Origin: Isoetes taiwanensis
Taxonomy: Eukaryota; Streptophyta; Lycopodiopsida; Isoetales; Isoetaceae
NCBI GenBank assembly: GCA_021234155.1
Contig: JAJEKV010000036.1
Location: forward strand, 2,534,996 to 2,598,995
Reading direction: 5' to 3'
Length of the DNA stretch: 64,000 bases
Shown here: piece after piece, positions 22,418 to 34,338 of the stretch
How the letters are laid out: every line of letters begins with the position of its first letter
Numbering within the stretch: the stretch's first letter is position 1
Notes under the pieces: generated by a model
What the model was told of the DNA's origin: nothing
The model's input: the letters and a program-made list of their open reading frames with translations, nothing else
Database searches by the model: none
Program-made: the position numbers and the translations under genes

Positions 22418-23405
22418 TCTCCTCCCTATAAGTAGCTTGGCATTACGGTTGACAAGAATTTCAGATGGTTGCAAACAATAGATCAGCGTGTGACAGGGGG
22501 GTTAAAAGCCTTATTTGCACTACATAGAAAGTGTAGACAATTGAATATTTGGAAATTTAGTCTGAAGAGAACTTTGTATAAGACTCTTGTGCAAACAGTG
22601 GTGCTGTATGGCAGTGAGGTTTGGGGACTAGGTTTGTCATTGGACTTATGGGATAAGTTGGAAAAGGTGCAAAAAAAGTCTTTACATATGGAATTAGGGG
22701 TTAAGATGCAAACTCCCTATGAGTTTATGCTAGCAGGGTGTGACATGATGCCGATGAAGCTTTATATCATTTTTTGAATTATCTCTGTAAATTGAATACA
22801 ATGAATAATGACTCTCTTCCATGTTTGGCCCAAAAGGAAACATGTGGTATGCTGATGGGTTGGTGTGGATGTGAAAGTGGGGTTTAGATATCTTGGATTT
22901 AAATGCTAATAAGAAGCGTCTCGGGGATTGGGTGAAGGAGAGTCTAATGGCTAACTTTTGGACTAGACCAGGGATAAAAGCTGAACTATACAGAAATACC
23001 TTTAATCCTAGATTGCAGCATGCCACGTACCTGAAGGAAAGTATTTCGATGAAAAAGCAGCATTGCATTAGTCGCTTCCATATGCACTCACATCATTTGA
23101 ACGTGGAGGTAGGAAGATGGTATAACACCACTCGGCAATCACGTGTGTGCAGAATGTGCGGCACGGATGAGTTTGAAAATGAGACTCATGTAGCCTTACA
23201 CTGCCTAGCATATCAGTCGGTAGTTTTCTTATTGAATGCTTGCAGTTAAGGGAGACAAAGATCAAAGAATTACACAGAATTATATGTATTGATTCGGAAT
23301 TGGAAGGAGATGAGGGTGAGATAGAAGACCTCCCTCAAGAGGTCTTTAATTTGTAGTTGATAATTGATGATTGTACTTGCTAAAGTCTTATGGACCTGAT
23401 GGTCT
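22418..23405 (+). mobile_element. Non-LTR retrotransposon 3' fragment 1
   Basis: The frame reads LGITVDKNFRW, GGLKALFALHRKCRQLNIWK and VVLYGSEVWG, the end of a LINE RT and its following domain. A C-terminal zinc motif follows (CRMCGTDEFENETHVALHC). A stop replaces the Tyr before LGI. The fragment ends in a short hairpin (GACC-TGAT-GGTC, 23393-23404) and then a (CT)n run. It lacks ORF1, endonuclease and the catalytic RT, as in a normal 5' truncation. Confidence 0.75.
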
Positions 23406-23432
23406 GACAGACAAAATACAAAACTTCACTTC

Positions 23433-23435
<3 letters not shown>

Positions 23436-23520
<85 letters not shown>
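23436..23520. repeat. (CT)n microsatellite
   Basis: About 42 uninterrupted CT units directly follow the 3' end of LINE fragment 1. Long Arg/Glu or Ser/Leu ORFs across it are artefacts of the repeat. Confidence 0.98.
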
Positions 23521-23524
<4 letters not shown>

Positions 23525-23565
23525 ACGTGATGAGAAAGGTATCTGAATAATATGACCCGAAGACT

Positions 23566-24720
23566 AAAATGATGGTTTTCGGAGCCAATAAAGTGGAACA
23601 TCTTAAATTTTATTTTAAGGAGGAGCCTGTGGAGATTGTAACCTCGTATAAATATTAGAGGATACATGTGGACAAAGGGCCTAGTTGGAATCTTGCTGTT
23701 GAACATAGAGTAAATGGGGGGCTCAAAGCACTATACAGTATGCAGCGTAAAAGTGGAAAAGCAGAGATATGGGATTTCAGTTTGAAGAGGACTTTATTCC
23801 GTGTCTTGGTACAATCGGTTCTATTATAACGGATGTGAGGTGTGGGGTCGGGTCTATCTATGATTCTTGGAAAAAAATTGAGAAAGTACAAAAAAAATAT
23901 TCTTGAGAACTGAAATGGGAACAAAGGCACAAACCCCGTATGACATGTTGCTTGTGGAATGTGGTATGATGCCTATGGAGGCTGAAGCTTTATGCGGATG
24001 CTCACATATCTCTAAAGGTGCAATTTGATATGGCGGAAAGAAAGCTTACCAGACGCGTGCATTGGAGGAGACAAAGGGATAAGGGTTGGTATCACGGAGA
24101 CATTGTAGAATGGACGAGGAAATGGAGCTTAGATATTCATTGCCCGCAAGAGAATAGATCGAATATTTGGGAATGGGTACATGACATCTCATTAGAAGAA
24201 ACCGGAGGGTCCCGAAACAAAAAAGAATTCTACGTAAAAAATATATGAATCCCGCCTTCAGGGAGGCCAAGTATCTTAAAGAAGGTGTATCTTTAAGAAC
24301 CAGGCACATGATAAGCGGGATGCGGTTAGCTTCAGCGTGGGGGGGTTGGTAGGAGGAGGGTGATATTCCACATGAATTGAGGTTGTGCAAGTTATGTGAT
24401 ATGCGGGAAGTTGAAGATGAAGAGCATGTGATCATAAGATGTCCGGCCATACAATGAGGCTCGCCACAAGCATGACATTCGTTCAAACTCATTCTTTGGA
24501 ATTTTTAACTTACCCGGGACACAAGTTGGGAAGTATCTGAAAGAGGTATTAGCACAGAGAGAACAATTATTACGTGTTAAAAAAGATAATGTTGTAATTG
24601 ATGAGGGATGGGGAGAGTCTAATGCATTTATGTCAGAGGATGCATTAGAAGACATGTTTTATAATGTTGAGTATACATATTTGAACGTCTCATAGACCTG
24701 GTGGTCTGCAGACGTATTAA
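23566..24720 (+). mobile_element. Non-LTR retrotransposon 3' fragment 2
   Basis: Same family as fragment 1: VNGGLKALYSMQRKSGKAEI, FSLKRTLFRVLVQSVL, then C-terminal zinc residues in LRLCKLCDMREVEDEEHVII with a following RCP. Frameshifts lie near 23830 and 23960. The 3' end carries the hairpin AGACC-TGGT-GGTCT (24694-24707), followed by ATTTCATTTCAATTTC and a CT-rich stretch to about 24900. It lies just downstream of fragment 1 in the same orientation. Confidence 0.72.
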
Positions 24721-25690
24721 ATACAACACATTTCATTTCAATTTCATTTCAATTTCTCTCTCAGATCTTTTCATTCTCTATAGTCTCTTTCTATTTTCTA
24801 TATTTTCTTCTTTATTATTTTTCTCCTCTCTATTCTCTCTCTATCTCCTCTCTACTCTCTTTCCTCTCCATTCTCTCTTTATCTCTTCATTCTCTATATA
24901 CATTATCAAATACAAAAAAGGCACAGCCTCAATCTTATAGAATGATTTTTGGTGAGGGTGATAGAATGAGTCTTACGGCAAATGTGAAAACTTTTTAGCA
25001 TCGGAAAGGCCAAAAAACTTACTCCACAATCAGTCAAAAAAATACTAAAAAGTTTTTTGCCTGCAAAAGGAATGAGAAGATACAACCACTAGATGTTTAG
25101 ATATACCTAAAATATACCCCAAGACACACTCTCTCCCTAAGGAATTGCCCCTTAAAAAGGGGCAATCCAAAAAAATTTCGCAATCAAACTAAAGGAAACA
25201 TAACTGATAAAATTCCAATTCCCACAAGACATGTATGTCCAATGTTTTACAAAATACCTATAAAACCACGATGTTTAAATCTCTTCAGATTAAAGTGTTT
25301 TAAATATGTGTAAGAAAGAACAACTCAAAAGAGCATAACTTCAACCCCGGTTTAGACATATTTGTATTGTTGGAAAGATCTTATCATAATCTACAACAGT
25401 GTTCATGAAGATAAGTTTTGAATATATCTATCTTAATGATAAGATGTTCTTCTCACAACTGCACTTGTGCTCTCAATTAAGATTATTGAGGTTTATCAGT
25501 AGAGATTATGTATTGTAAAGTTCCATCTCCTCTTATCCTTTGCATCTGGCTATTTCTCAAGGGAAACTTGTCGTTGCATGGCATATATAGGTACATGGCA
25601 TGCATGCCCGCCACTTGGTCTGCATGTATGCATGTGACTTGACAAACATGTAGATATGCCACTTAGCATGGTATCTCATGAATTAACTAT
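24721..25690. other. CT-rich then AT-rich sequence without a gene
   Basis: A degenerate CT/TC-rich tract runs to about 24900. Beyond it is AT-rich sequence containing one copy of the TTGCCCC hairpin repeat (25100-25175) and the palindrome-rich GCATGCATG region near 25600. No gene recognised. Confidence 0.5.
25100..25175 (-). repeat. Hairpin repeat family, copy 1
   Basis: TTGCCCCTT...AAGGGGCAA forms a perfect hairpin (25145-25165). On the minus strand it is followed by TTCCTTAGGGAGA and a TATATTTTAGGTATA-like block. The same arrangement recurs at 32585, 44200 and 45275. Confidence 0.6.
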
Positions 25691-26325
25691 CTCATGAAAA
25701 AGCAGTGCACCCACGTACTATCCCATGCAAAGAATGGTAAATTCCCGAACAAATGTGGATGGTATCGAGATCTGATGAATTGGGCACGTAGATGGGGGGT
25801 GACAGAAGCTAACTGGCCGGAAAATAAATCGGATGCACGCACCACTGGTTCAACAATGCTGCAAGTTTATGGTCCTCTCCTGGTAGCCGGATGCATCATT
25901 ACAAGACTTATGTTAATCAGACACTAGAACAGGGCAGCCAGGGATACTTGGATTCGGACATCCCGAGGCCATTAAAACAAGTGATTGCACGATACAAAAC
26001 CAGTTCCCATAGATTGGCTATTGAGACAGGTAGATGGTAATCGAGGAAAGGACTTGCAAGGCCTGCGTTACACAGTGTATAGAAAGCGAAGATCATGTGT
26101 TTGCCTACTGCCCAACATATTCAGAAATCAGAGAGAAGTTCACAATCAAAGTTCAAGATTTCAGATCCTTATTTTCATTATCATATTTCGATTTGGGTCT
26201 ATACTTAAGGGCGCACACCGTTCCTTACTACTGAAATTATGACTGTAATGATTTGCAGGCTCCATGGCTCCCTTCAGGGTCCTAAGTGAGCTAGTTAAAT
26301 AAATAAATAAATAAATATTAACTTA
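25691..26325 (+). mobile_element. Non-LTR retrotransposon 3' fragment 3
   Basis: The frame NKCGWYRDLMNWARRWGVTE resembles the corresponding part of fragment 2. It is followed by zinc residues in CKACVTQCIESEDHVFAYC. The fragment ends with (AAAT)n at about 26297-26320 in place of the hairpin/CT ending of the other two. It is probably a different subfamily, 5'-truncated and frameshifted. Confidence 0.6.
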
Positions 26326-27804
26326 TGGAAGTAGACAATGAAATAGGATATGTTGGACAAGATATTCGCCTTGCAACATAAGGTTGTAGATTTGAATATT
26401 ATCTCGTTATATTTTTGACCTCGTGTGACAACGATATATGTATAACATATTGTGTTTGATCGTCACAATACCTATTCACGTATAATATATTGTATTTGAT
26501 CGTCACAATACCTATTCACGATGCTACTCCTGCTCCGACTTGCCCTCTATTTGCAATGGTTTAGTAGTTAGATAAAATGTGATATGACATTGAGTGTGCA
26601 ATCTGATCGTGCCTTTGTTGCACTAGATATCGTGTTGCTGAATAACAAGAAGTGTGCTTCTATTCCTAATTTAAATGAGTACATTATCTCTTTTGCACTT
26701 TTGCTTCAACTTCATTTGTTTCTCCTGGCTTTTTGTCTACTTCTACTCCTTGGAGTTCTTTTCATGAGGCGGTCGAGTGTCTTCTACATGGTTTAGTGGT
26801 TGGACCAAACGAGATATGGCATCTAGTATACAATATGGGCATCTCCGTTGCACTTAACAAAAAGGGGTTGTGCTCCTATTCAAATGAGTTGCAAGCAGAA
26901 GATGGTCATATGGATCTTCAATTATCATCTGAGAGAGTGTCATATGATGCATCAAAGTGCACAAATATTTTTATACAAGCAATTGTCGAGATTAATTCTA
27001 ATATTCATTTGCAGTGTGTTTAAGACCTTGCATTGCATGCAATTATTTTCCATTTCACTGGGTAATTTCTTGATCTCAGGAGAATTGAATGGCTCTGTTC
27101 TTGGCCCATTTGCCACCCATTTGCCAGATAAGTTAAATGCATTGTGAATGCTTTGTTTGCATTAAAGGATTTTCCATGTAAACTACAAATTATGATTATG
27201 ATTGCTATCATCAATGAATTCCTCAATGCAGCGGCGGTTAAAAGTGGTCTACTCTTCTCTTTACCTATAGTAGACTATCGCTCATGTTCAATGCTATATA
27301 TCATGTCATGGTATCAATGCTGTATACGATGTCATAGTATCTTAGATTGCATATCTTCTTGGAAAGGCAATTGATATTTCAAAAATAAAGAAGGATCGTG
27401 AAGGTGTTGTTTACGTTCCATTATTTCTATATCAGTGGGAAAAAGCAAAGTATTTCCCAAGAATGAGTAGTCAATATCAAGTGCATACCATCTTATGCCT
27501 TTGATGATGGATTAATGTATATAATTTTGACAAGAGAAGAAAAAGCAAATTTTTCGTCAAAAAACCTCGTCAATGTAATACTCAAATATAAGTTCAGTCA
27601 ATCTGATTCAGTTTCATATTCTTAATCTTTGTCAAATTCCCTCTTCCTGACAACAAAAGAAAGGCCTAAATCTGTGGGAAGAGGCCTAAATCTGTGGGAC
27701 TAGTCATGTTGGATGCAGTGAAAGTAGGCCTAGCAAATCAGATGTATCTCTCTGCCTTAAGGTAGCCAGATCTTAAACCCTTGGGCACAAAGTTGCAGCA
27801 TGGA
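26326..27804. other. No recognisable gene; small duplications
   Basis: A 41-bp unit ending CACAATACCTATTCACG is duplicated around 26440-26520. Several open frames of 70-100 codons exist but match nothing known to me and lack splice or motif support. A 20-bp direct duplication (GGCCTAAATCTGTGGGA) lies at 27660-27700. Confidence 0.45.
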
Positions 27805-28060
27805 GGCCGAGCAATTCTAGTCCACGCTACCTCTGAACTTGTATAATGTGGCTCATTTTACAATATTTATTAACTTTTACACCAAGAGGGACCAGCGTGT
27901 TGTCTACATGATCATAAACAATGGGGTACCAAGCTATCTTAAGGACTTGACGAAAAAGTTGGGGCATCGAGGTCGAGCAATTCTGGTCCATGCTACCTCT
28001 AAACTTGTTATAATTGGCTCATGTTACAATGTCTATTAACTTTTATGCTGAGGGACCAAC
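27805..28060. repeat. Imperfect tandem duplication (~160 bp period)
   Basis: GAGCAATTCTAGTCCACGCT at about 27807 and GAGCAATTCTGGTCCATGCT at about 27975 open two related segments. Each continues through a TGGCTCAT...TTACAAT...TATTAACTTTTA block and ends near GAGGGACCA. Confidence 0.75.
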
Positions 28061-28251
28061 TTACCGTGCAAGATACCATGGCCACATACCCAGATTTGTT
28101 TTGACATTGCACATGGATGCCATCAGTGTCGAACCTTTGGCAGAGTAATTTTACACCACGATATGTTGTCTGCCGTCATTTCTCCAGGTTCATTCCAAAT
28201 CTGAAGACTTGATTATACAGGGTCAATCACACTCCAGGGTCACTCGCACTT

Positions 28252-28371
28252 CGTGCTCTTGCCCAGGATGAATGCATTTTTGTAGCTGTAGATCTTTTTA
28301 CCAAATGGGATGAAGCAATTCCTTTGAAGCAAGCAGGCACCATGACAACTATAAAACATATGTACCAGGTA
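28252..28371 (+). pseudogene. Retroviral-type integrase core fragment
   Basis: About 37 codons read AQDECIFVAVDLFTKWDEAI followed by PLKQAGTMTTIKHMYQ, the first strands of the rve integrase core of a gypsy-type element. A donor-like GTATGT follows. It is not closely similar to the integrases of elements A or B. No other part of this element is visible nearby. Confidence 0.6.
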
Positions 28372-29387
28372 TGTATTTGGTTCCATTCTGCCCAAACACC
28401 TCATAGGAGAATAGTATGCTGCAACTGTTGTAGAGGTTGAGTAAATATATTACCTGCTGCTTGCAAGATAAAAGGATCTCCCCACTCTACTAGCCTGTAA
28501 ATAAGGCTTAGAAACCTAGAGGCTTTTGGTCAAAAGACTGCTTCTAGCATAAATCATGTAAAGCACAATCATCTGAAAAAGAAGGCATGTTATGGTTCAT
28601 GAAAAGCTCTCTATGTGGAAAAAAACTTCTATTGGAAAAGCTCTCTTCAGCTCTGCTCTGCTATGAAATGTCCTCTCATTAACATTATGGCTACATTAAG
28701 GCTTTTGGCTGAAATTGGAGGAAGAAGGCAACCCTCTGCAAGGTGAACCTTTTCTATTGTCAAACATTTTCACTATATAATAATATTAATGATGAAAAAT
28801 GCATTCTGCAAGCAAGACCGATTTGTTAGATGTAATATGAGATGATATCCATCAGTGTCATTAGATGGAGCATGCAAGGGCATCCGTGACCTTTTGAGTT
28901 TGAAGTTGAAATTGCATCCCTTGTTGCTTAGTTGTCCTATACGCTTTTCTAAAAATTAATAGTAAGTGATCTAAGATCTCTCTCACATATAGTATTCATG
29001 CACACTTTTCTCTGTGGCCAAAACTAAATTTTGTATTCACAAAGAAAAGTATCTCTCGCATATAGTATTCATGCACACTTTTCTCTGTGGCCAAAACTAA
29101 TTTTTGCATTCACAAAGGAAAGTATCTAATGTATAAATCTATCTCTTAGTGGTTACGTACATGAAATCTATAGAACTTCATTCACAAGTACTAATTCTGA
29201 AGCTATTACGGATGCACAAACAAAAGAAGACAGGAGTACGAACTAAAAATATCTTACGCATAATTGCCTTCAAGCTGATGGAACCCCTGTGTTGATATTT
29301 AACTCCATAACATATCTACTACCATGGTCAGACTGTTTTGAACAATGATAAGTATTGTTCACGCATCTTGAAACATGGAATCTATAA
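28372..29387. other. No recognisable gene; 71-bp tandem duplication
   Basis: Intergenic sequence. A tandem duplication of about 71 bp (28979-29050 and 29051-29121), containing ATATAGTATTCATGCACAC and CTCTGTGGCCAAAACTAA, is the only structure I see. Confidence 0.6.
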
Positions 29388-30564
29388 AAGCATTAAATAA
29401 AAACACATGCTTACCATTTAAACAGTTTTTATCACTTCATCCACCAGATATTGCAGCTCTGCAAATTATGGATATCAAACCAAAATTAATATCAAATTTG
29501 CATCTCAAATACCATGAATAGGTCAATATGATCCTCTGGCTTTCTAATACAAAAAACCTAATTTACATGCAGCATCTAGGCAGAATAAAGCTCTGCTTTC
29601 TCATGATGTGAAGACAAATGAACTCCCAAAAACAGTTTCATTGAAATATATATTGTGCTTCGGAGTTTTAAACTGCCATGCATGGTATACTAAAAATAAT
29701 TGCATCTCAGCGTTGTAGTCAGGGAAATGGGGGCTAATGCCTTGGAGCTTAGTAGCTTTAGAAGAAAATTGCTTGCTTCACGATATTAATCCAAATGTAA
29801 CACGTGTGGTGAATTACGTTTTCCAGAATGGTTAGTTGCCTGCACCTTCCAAGACATAGTGTCTTCTAAAGAAAAGGAACATGCTAGCCTTTTTTGCATA
29901 TGCAGCCAGAATCTTTATTGCTGTAAGCACATAAGCCATGTCTATGGCGAAAACATACTAGATACTGATTTTGTAGTTGGCTGCAAAGGATCATTTGCCC
30001 AGTCTTGGCATTTAATATGTGCAACCATACAAACTTATGACAAAGGATCATTACAGATCTGTCATCCATGTAAATATGCTTGACAACACCTCCCGCATTC
30101 ACAGCCATGTAAGCTGTGCGGCAGCAAAACTATGGCCGGAAAAAAGAATATGGAAAGTGTCACCATGTTTACCTTTTGATGGCCGCGACATTTTTTTTTG
30201 CAATTCCCATTCAGTGATGTCCCATTCTTCCAGTTCGATTCATGTTTCCTAATAAAGGAAATGGTTTTTAGAATACTGAAAAATCACTTGTGCTGCTCAC
30301 GGAGAACCCTAAAAGTGTAGTTCACTCAGACAACAATATCCCACAGTCACCGGTTTCATCATCGACAATCAAATATAAGAGCAGGAATGAGAAAAAACTG
30401 CATCTGGGCGTGCCCGCTTCAAGGTGGGAGATGCCATCAAACCGTCTTCGGAAGAAGATGTGTTGGTGGTATTAGAGCGGGAGGTAAATTGTCAGGCGGG
30501 GCAACCGAGCAGCGTTGCCTTCCCTCTTCCGCCGGTGAAGGGATAACACGCCCTCTTAATTTTT
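29388..30564. repeat. Dispersed direct repeat, copy 2
   Basis: Same orientation as 1-1154. This copy contains about 60 bp near 29600-29660 that copy 1 lacks, and lacks a few short pieces of copy 1. It ends at the same motif CCTCTTAATTTTT. A GC-rich segment toward the right end (TCTTCCGCCGGTGAAGGG) is well conserved between copies. Confidence 0.88.
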
Positions 30565-32760
30565 CCAATTCTTTGATTTTTGGGAGCCGAAATTTTAACC
30601 ACTTTGAAATTTTGGCTCTAAGGCAAGGCGACGTTCCTATGTGGTCGCCTGACTCCGAAAAAAACAAGGTGCTGCGCACGGAGGGTTGCCCTCTATGGCC
30701 GGAGGGTGAAGTGGCTTAAATCATACTTAAAAGTCGTGTTTTCACAATCAATTAAAATTGCTATTTTAAAACATTGACATTTTGTGAAGGTGATGGTACC
30801 CATTTGCAGAATTATTTTGCATGTCAACTTTGTTCAGGATATGAAGGACGAACTTGATATTATAAATTGGAGAAGATTGCTAAGAATTTAATAGCATGAA
30901 ATACATGGAAGTTGCAAGTAAAATAACGCTATTTAGGAATGCAAAGGCATGACTTTTGTTGCTGAATAGTTATGGATTGGGTTCTGAGCCTAGGCCCTGT
31001 CGAAAGCAATGATTTGGAGTCCATGGTTAAGCTCAAACATGCATTTACCTCGGCTCTTCAGTATGCTTTGGCGCAACGATCGAGGATCTGCCTTCATTGT
31101 ATCTAATGCACCTCCTAATGGTTAACCGAGAAATTTGTCAAACAATGCTCCTACCGTTGTGACATGTAGCATCTTGGATGCAGTGCCGATGTCGTCGAAC
31201 ACTGTTAACTCTTCCGTCATGTCATCGTTCCTGCATGTGTCATAGAGACTGTTCGACACTATCTTGTTGCAAGCATCAAACATATATAGCCTTGTCATGT
31301 ACAGTTCTACCTACAATTTTAGCCTGCAGAATAAAGAAAGTTCAAATCTTGCCATGATAAATGAAGCAAAAGTAAAAATGGATCCGTCAATGACCCAGCG
31401 TAATAATACGCATCAAAACATGTCTACAATGTACATTCACATTAACAACTCCCTCTGACTGGATTGTAAACAAAAATTTGTGACTTGGGAGCCATATGAT
31501 AATCCACGAGTACCTTTAGTACTATACTACTTCAAATTAACTTCAACTAAGCATGAAGTATGGCTGGCTTAAAAGGATTATTGAAGTACAAGTTTGCTTC
31601 TCCCAAAAAAAAGGAAATGTTCTAAGCTGTAAAGGGAATTCATAAAGCCTATTTGTTTTGCAAGCCAGATAAGCTCACAAATAACACCAAAGCCTATTGT
31701 TTTTTTTGGTAAACCATAAGACATAGACAAGGAATAGACCCCAGGTACTTTTGCATGCTAACATTCTTTAACACCCTTCTCAGCCAATGGTTTTGTAGGA
31801 CTTACTGGCCAGACATGGAAGCCTTTTCCAATCCCAGAGCTAAAACTTGTGTAGCACCACATATTTCATATGTTTATGCATTTGGACGAACAAGATATTG
31901 CAAGCAACTTCACGGAGAACGAATAACGAGCAGACTGAAAGCAAAAATTGCCCAAAATATGCAAAATGCTATATTCAGAATATTTCAATTAGCCAACAAG
32001 TACTTACAAAAACATAAACAACAACATTTGTGCATCTATCTCGCTTGGCTAGTCATTTTAATGAAGTTCCTTATATTTAAGGAGGTGACTTTTAAAGGGT
32101 TTGAAAGCATGTATCTTAAAGCTTTTAACTTCCTCTTTTAACAACAACGAGAATAGTACTTGCCCCTTACTTTCTAAAACACTCATGTGCTTGATCCACT
32201 GCTACAAAAGACCTAGTACAACTCTTTTTATGTTGCAAAAGTTAAAGTATAGCTACCCGTAACATTAACTTGTTCTTCTGGTACTAAACAAATTATTGCA
32301 AATCTATTGAAGACAACCCTAGCATTTGATAATGTCCTCTTTGTTTTTTTTGGTAAAATAGTTCTGACAGACATTACACATATATAAATCGGCAGAGATA
32401 AACCAGTGTGATAAGAGAACACATAAATTCCACAAAAACTGCACTTTTGCAACAATAAAAGCAAGGAAAAACAGAGTGGAAATCAAAATACAGCAGAAAA
32501 GTAATGGTTCCTCTTTTATTTATGATTGGGCTGACCGAGAGTTTACAGGATATAGGAGGTTTGGAGCAGTCACCAGCATATCCTAGGGATATTCTAGCAT
32601 ATACCTAGGATATGCCAAAAACCCACATAAACAAGGGTTTGCCCCCCTAGGGGCAACCCAAAAAGTTGAAGTTCGGGTCACTCAGTACCCATGCGACTTG
32701 ACTTTGCGACGTGGCAAAGTTTTTACCCGAAGGTACCTTCGAATTTTTAGAAAGGGCAGG
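30565..32760. other. No recognisable gene
   Basis: AT-rich sequence with short ORFs. The longest (31755-32141, plus) matches nothing I know. One copy of the hairpin repeat family lies at 32585-32665. Confidence 0.45.
32585..32665 (-). repeat. Hairpin repeat family, copy 2
   Basis: TTGCCCCCCTAGGGGCAA is a near-perfect palindrome at 32639-32656. The TATACCTAGGATATGCC block on its left corresponds to the block near copies 1, 3 and 4. Confidence 0.6.
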
Positions 32761-33520
32761 GGATTTCTGAGAGCTCCAGTCGACGCCTTGATTTGTCTCT
32801 AGCCGGTCAACACTTCTAGTTTACCGGAAATCTCCACAAGCAATACCGGAACATTTTCAAGCACTCCATCCCATCATCATGTACTAGCATCGTCACCATG
32901 TCCGATTTTCATTTTCTTTTAATTTTACTTTTGGTTTCTTGAATTGGGTTTATTGTCCTTATTCTCCACAACAATACCGGAACATTTTCAAGCACTCCAT
33001 CCCATCATCATGTACTAGCATCGCCACCATGTCCGATTTTCATTTTCCTTTTAATTTTACTTTTGGTTTCTTGAATTGGGTTTATCGTCCTTATTCTTGG
33101 AGACGAATTTGTTGGGGAAAGCAGCACTCCATCCCATCATCATGTACTAGCATCGCCACCATGTCCGATTTTCATTTTCTTTTAATTTTACATTTTGTTT
33201 CATGAATTGGGTTTATCGTCCTTATTCTCCACAACAATACCGGAACATTTTCAAGCACTCCATCCCATCATCATGTACTAGCATCGCCACCATGTCCGAT
33301 TTTCATTTTCTTTTAATTTTACTTTTGGTTTCTTGAATTGGGTTTATCGTCCTTATTCTCCACAACAATACCGGAACATTTTCAAGCACTCCATCCCATC
33401 ATCATGTACTAGCATCGCCACCATGTCCGATTTTCATTTTCCTTTTAATTTTACTTTTGGTTTCTTGAATTGGGTTTATCGTCCTTATTCTTGGAGACGA
33501 ATTTGTTGGGGAAAGCGTAT
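32761..33520. repeat. Tandem array of ~130-bp units
   Basis: Units containing AATACCGGAACATTTTCAAG, CACTCCATCCCATCATCATG and TTGGGTTTATCGTCCTTATT repeat about five times. Two units end instead in TTGGAGACGAATTTGTTGGG, giving a higher-order pattern. A leading non-repeated segment (32761-32850) plus the first half-unit recurs as a single copy at 34197-34338. ORFs across the array are repeat artefacts. Confidence 0.88.
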
Positions 33521-34196
33521 TTGCACCCTACCTGTTGTCTGATCAGTGAACAAATTGCAGGTTAGTGAATCAAAAACCATCAGTGAAGAAATTGCAGGTT
33601 AGTGAATCAAAAACCATCATACAAGCATCATTTTCGTCCTTCTCTATTTAGTTTGAATTGGTATGCAGAGACATCAGACATCATTTTCGTGTACATCAGA
33701 CATCAGACATGATAAAATGATAAAATGAATTGGTGTGCATCAGACATCAGACATGATAAAATGATGACCTTAAAATCTGCTTCTGCTAATGAAATCTTTT
33801 CTGCTGCTTCTACTTTTGTTTGACATTGGAAATGGTTTGAATAATTAACTGGTGTTTGTTAGGACATAAGTAGAGTACTGCATTTGATATGGTAGTATCA
33901 AATTCCCATTTGATTTGCTCATGTCTTTTTCTTTTCAAATTAATGTCTTGATTGTGCAGCATCATGGCATTACAAAGGATGTTAATTTCATCTGAATTTG
34001 AGATGGAGGAAGAGGCACAAGAGTCTGTGGGCACATCACGAAACATCATGTCTCCTTTTCAAGTGCCACGTAATGATGTGTCTCGAAGTGTTAGTGCACC
34101 ACAAAAAGGTGCACAAACTGTTGATGACACAACAACAGGGATGATAGCAGCAACAACAGAACTAAACGAGTGCATTCATCTGGTCAATGGTCGTTG
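33521..34196. other. Short repeats and an unassigned exon-like ORF
   Basis: GCAGGTTAGTGAATCAAAAA is duplicated at about 33558 and 33594. CATCAGACATGATAAAATGA is repeated near 33700 and 33745. From 33964, after TTGTGCAG, an open frame reads MALQRMLISSEFEMEEEAQE and continues Ser/Thr-rich into the copy of the array unit at 34197. Not recognised. Confidence 0.4.
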
Positions 34197-34338
34197 GCTA
34201 AGATTTCTGAGAGCTCCGGTCGACGCCTTGATTTGTCCCTAGCCGGTCAACACTTCCAGTTTACCGGAAATCTCCACAAGCAATACCGGAACATTTTCAA
34301 GCACTCCATCCCATCATCATGTACTAGCATCGCCACCA
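34197..34338. repeat. Detached copy of the 32761 array unit
   Basis: About 140 bp nearly identical to 32761-32900, from GATTTCTGAGAGCTCC through CATCATGTACTAGCATCG. It differs at a few positions and lies in the same orientation. Confidence 0.85.

Noticed and set aside
23431-23706. Long Arg/Glu-repeat ORF
   Set aside because: It is the (CT)n microsatellite read on the minus strand.
1-30564. LTR pair formed by the 1.15 kb direct repeats
   Set aside because: No TG...CA ends, no primer site or polypurine tract next to them, and the interval contains another complete element in opposite orientation with its own LTRs.
32761-33542. CRISPR-like regularly spaced repeats and repeated ORFs
   Set aside because: Units are head-to-tail without unique spacers in plant nuclear DNA. 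The ORFs only reflect the tandem repeat.
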